A stretch of 14,487 bases of DNA from Bacteroidales bacterium (GTDB lineage: Bacteria > Bacteroidota > Bacteroidia > Bacteroidales > UBA932), in contig JAEDLO010000041.1 in assembly GCA_016295245.1 (NCBI GenBank), positions 1 to 14,487 of the forward strand. The letters run 5' to 3'. Within the stretch, counting starts at the first letter, position 1, and each line of letters opens with the position of its first letter. The notes under the pieces are model-generated. The model was not told where the DNA came from. It was given only the letters and a program-made list of their open reading frames with translations, and searched no databases. Made by a program: the position numbers and the translations under genes. Of this stretch, positions 13,575 to 14,487 are shown in pieces.

Positions 13575-14487
13575 ATGAAACGGTTCATTCTTTCAACCTT
13601 GAGCCTGTGCCTGGCCTTGAGTGTCAGCGCACAGGATCCCAATTTCCACATTTTCCTCTGTTTCGGCCAATCCAATATGGAAGGTGCAGCCCGCCCCGAA
13701 ACAATTGACTCCCTGAACATCAGCGACAACTACCTGGCTATGGCCGCCGTCGATTACAGAGACGGAAGCCGCAAGATGGGCAACTGGTACAAGGCCGTAC
13801 CGCCCCTCTGCCGCTCAAACAACGGTCTCACCCCTGCAGACTGGTTCGGCAGAACTATGCTCGAACACTATCCTGAAGGCCACAAGGTCGGCGTGATCAA
13901 CGTCGCCGTCGGAGGCATCAAGATCGAGGGCTTTATGAAGAACACTGTTGAAGAATACGCTGCCGGCGCCCAGGACTGGCTCAAGCCTTGGATTGCCGAA
14001 TACGACAACAATCCTTACCAGAGGCTGGTCGATATGGCGCGCATCGCCCAGAAGGACGGCGTCATCGAAGGCATCCTGATGCACCAGGGAGAATCCAATT
14101 GGGATGACCCTGATTGGGCATCAAAGGTAAAATACGTCTATGAGACCCTCCTCGAGGACCTGGGCCTCAAGGCTGAGGATGTGCCTTTCATCATCGGTGA
14201 GGCAGTCAATGCCGATCGCGGTGGCACCAGCGCATCTGCAAACATCAACATCGACAATCTCCCCAAGACTATGCCGGCAGTCCGCGTGGTTTCCTCAAGC
14301 GGCCTGACCAACCTTCCTGACCACCTCCACTTCGATGCAGCCGGTTATCGCGAGATCGGACGCCGCTACGCAGCCCAGATGCTGGACGCCAAGGGTATGA
14401 AGGCCAACATCAAGCACGATGAAAGCCAGAAGACCGTGCCTTTCCTCGTCCACGAAAGGGTTGACAAGGCGACCTTCAACTACCTCG
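13575..14487 (+). CDS. Secreted SGNH-type acetylxylan esterase, carbohydrate esterase family 6-like (partial)
   Basis: Removes acetyl groups from xylan or related polysaccharides outside the cytoplasm. A signal peptide (MKRFILSTLSLCLALSVSA, 1-19) is followed at once by the catalytic domain: nucleophile Ser33 in FGQSNMEG, AVPPLCRSNNGLTPADWFGR (about 75-95), the oxyanion-type GGIKIEGF, HQGESNW and the Asp249/His252 pair in DHLHFDAAGY. These match CE6 (SASA domain) enzymes of gut and rumen Bacteroidota. The catalytic domain ends near residue 265, yet the frame stays open to the window edge (residue 304) with a further stretch KTVPFLVHERVDKATF, so an extra C-terminal domain is likely; its nature cannot be read here. 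It has its own promoter and seems separate from the rho cluster. Sialate O-acetylesterase is the alternative label. Confidence 0.88.
   Translation, partial: MKRFILSTLSLCLALSVSAQDPNFHIFLCFGQSNMEGAARPETIDSLNISDNYLAMAAVDYRDGSRKMGNWYKAVPPLCRSNNGLTPADWFGRTMLEHYPEGHKVGVINVAVGGIKIEGFMKNTVEEYAAGAQDWLKPWIAEYDNNPYQRLVDMARIAQKDGVIEGILMHQGESNWDDPDWASKVKYVYETLLEDLGLKAEDVPFIIGEAVNADRGGTSASANINIDNLPKTMPAVRVVSSSGLTNLPDHLHFDAAGYREIGRRYAAQMLDAKGMKANIKHDESQKTVPFLVHERVDKATFNYL

Overview
The window looks like chromosomal DNA from a member of the Bacteroidota, most likely the order Bacteroidales. Four things point there: near-perfect Bacteroidota-type -7 boxes (TAnnTTTG) in front of several genes, A-rich rather than Shine-Dalgarno leaders, a Rho factor with a long disordered insertion between its N-terminal helices and its RNA-binding domain, and a Bacteroidota-type LptD and CE6 esterase. 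The family is unresolved; gut or rumen lineages would fit. Gene density is high. I see no tRNA, rRNA, IS element, prophage or CRISPR.

Layout. From left: ftsH (minus, C-terminus outside the window) diverges from birA. birA converges on and overlaps rpe, which follows dnaA on the minus strand. A 296-bp AT-rich gap precedes dnaA. Next is a minus-strand, SPOR-containing cell-wall amidase. It diverges from lptD across 49 bp that hold two opposed -7 boxes almost touching the start codons. Right of lptD a new promoter leads a tight four-gene plus-strand cluster: rho, a FlK-like hotdog thioesterase, a stripped-down PriA-like protein and a D-2-hydroxyacid dehydrogenase (gaps 6, 15 and 5 bp). A separate promoter then drives a secreted CE6-type acetylxylan esterase that runs off the right edge.

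Function. Most genes are housekeeping: membrane proteolysis, biotin ligation, pentose phosphate pathway, replication initiation, peptidoglycan cleavage, LPS export and transcription termination. The esterase suggests the start of a plant-polysaccharide function.

Two observations stand out. First, the palindrome CATG is almost absent: I find one copy (6287-6290) in 14.5 kb, although about 150 ATG trinucleotides are present, and synonymous codons appear chosen to avoid it. Second, the PriA-like protein keeps family landmarks from end to end but has lost the Walker A lysine, the whole zinc-binding cysteine region and the C-terminal helicase motifs, while its frame stays open. It looks like a non-ATPase derivative rather than a pseudogene. 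Smaller points are a truncated BirA, an AT-hook-like motif in the Rho insertion, and possibly leaderless amidase and lptD mRNAs.
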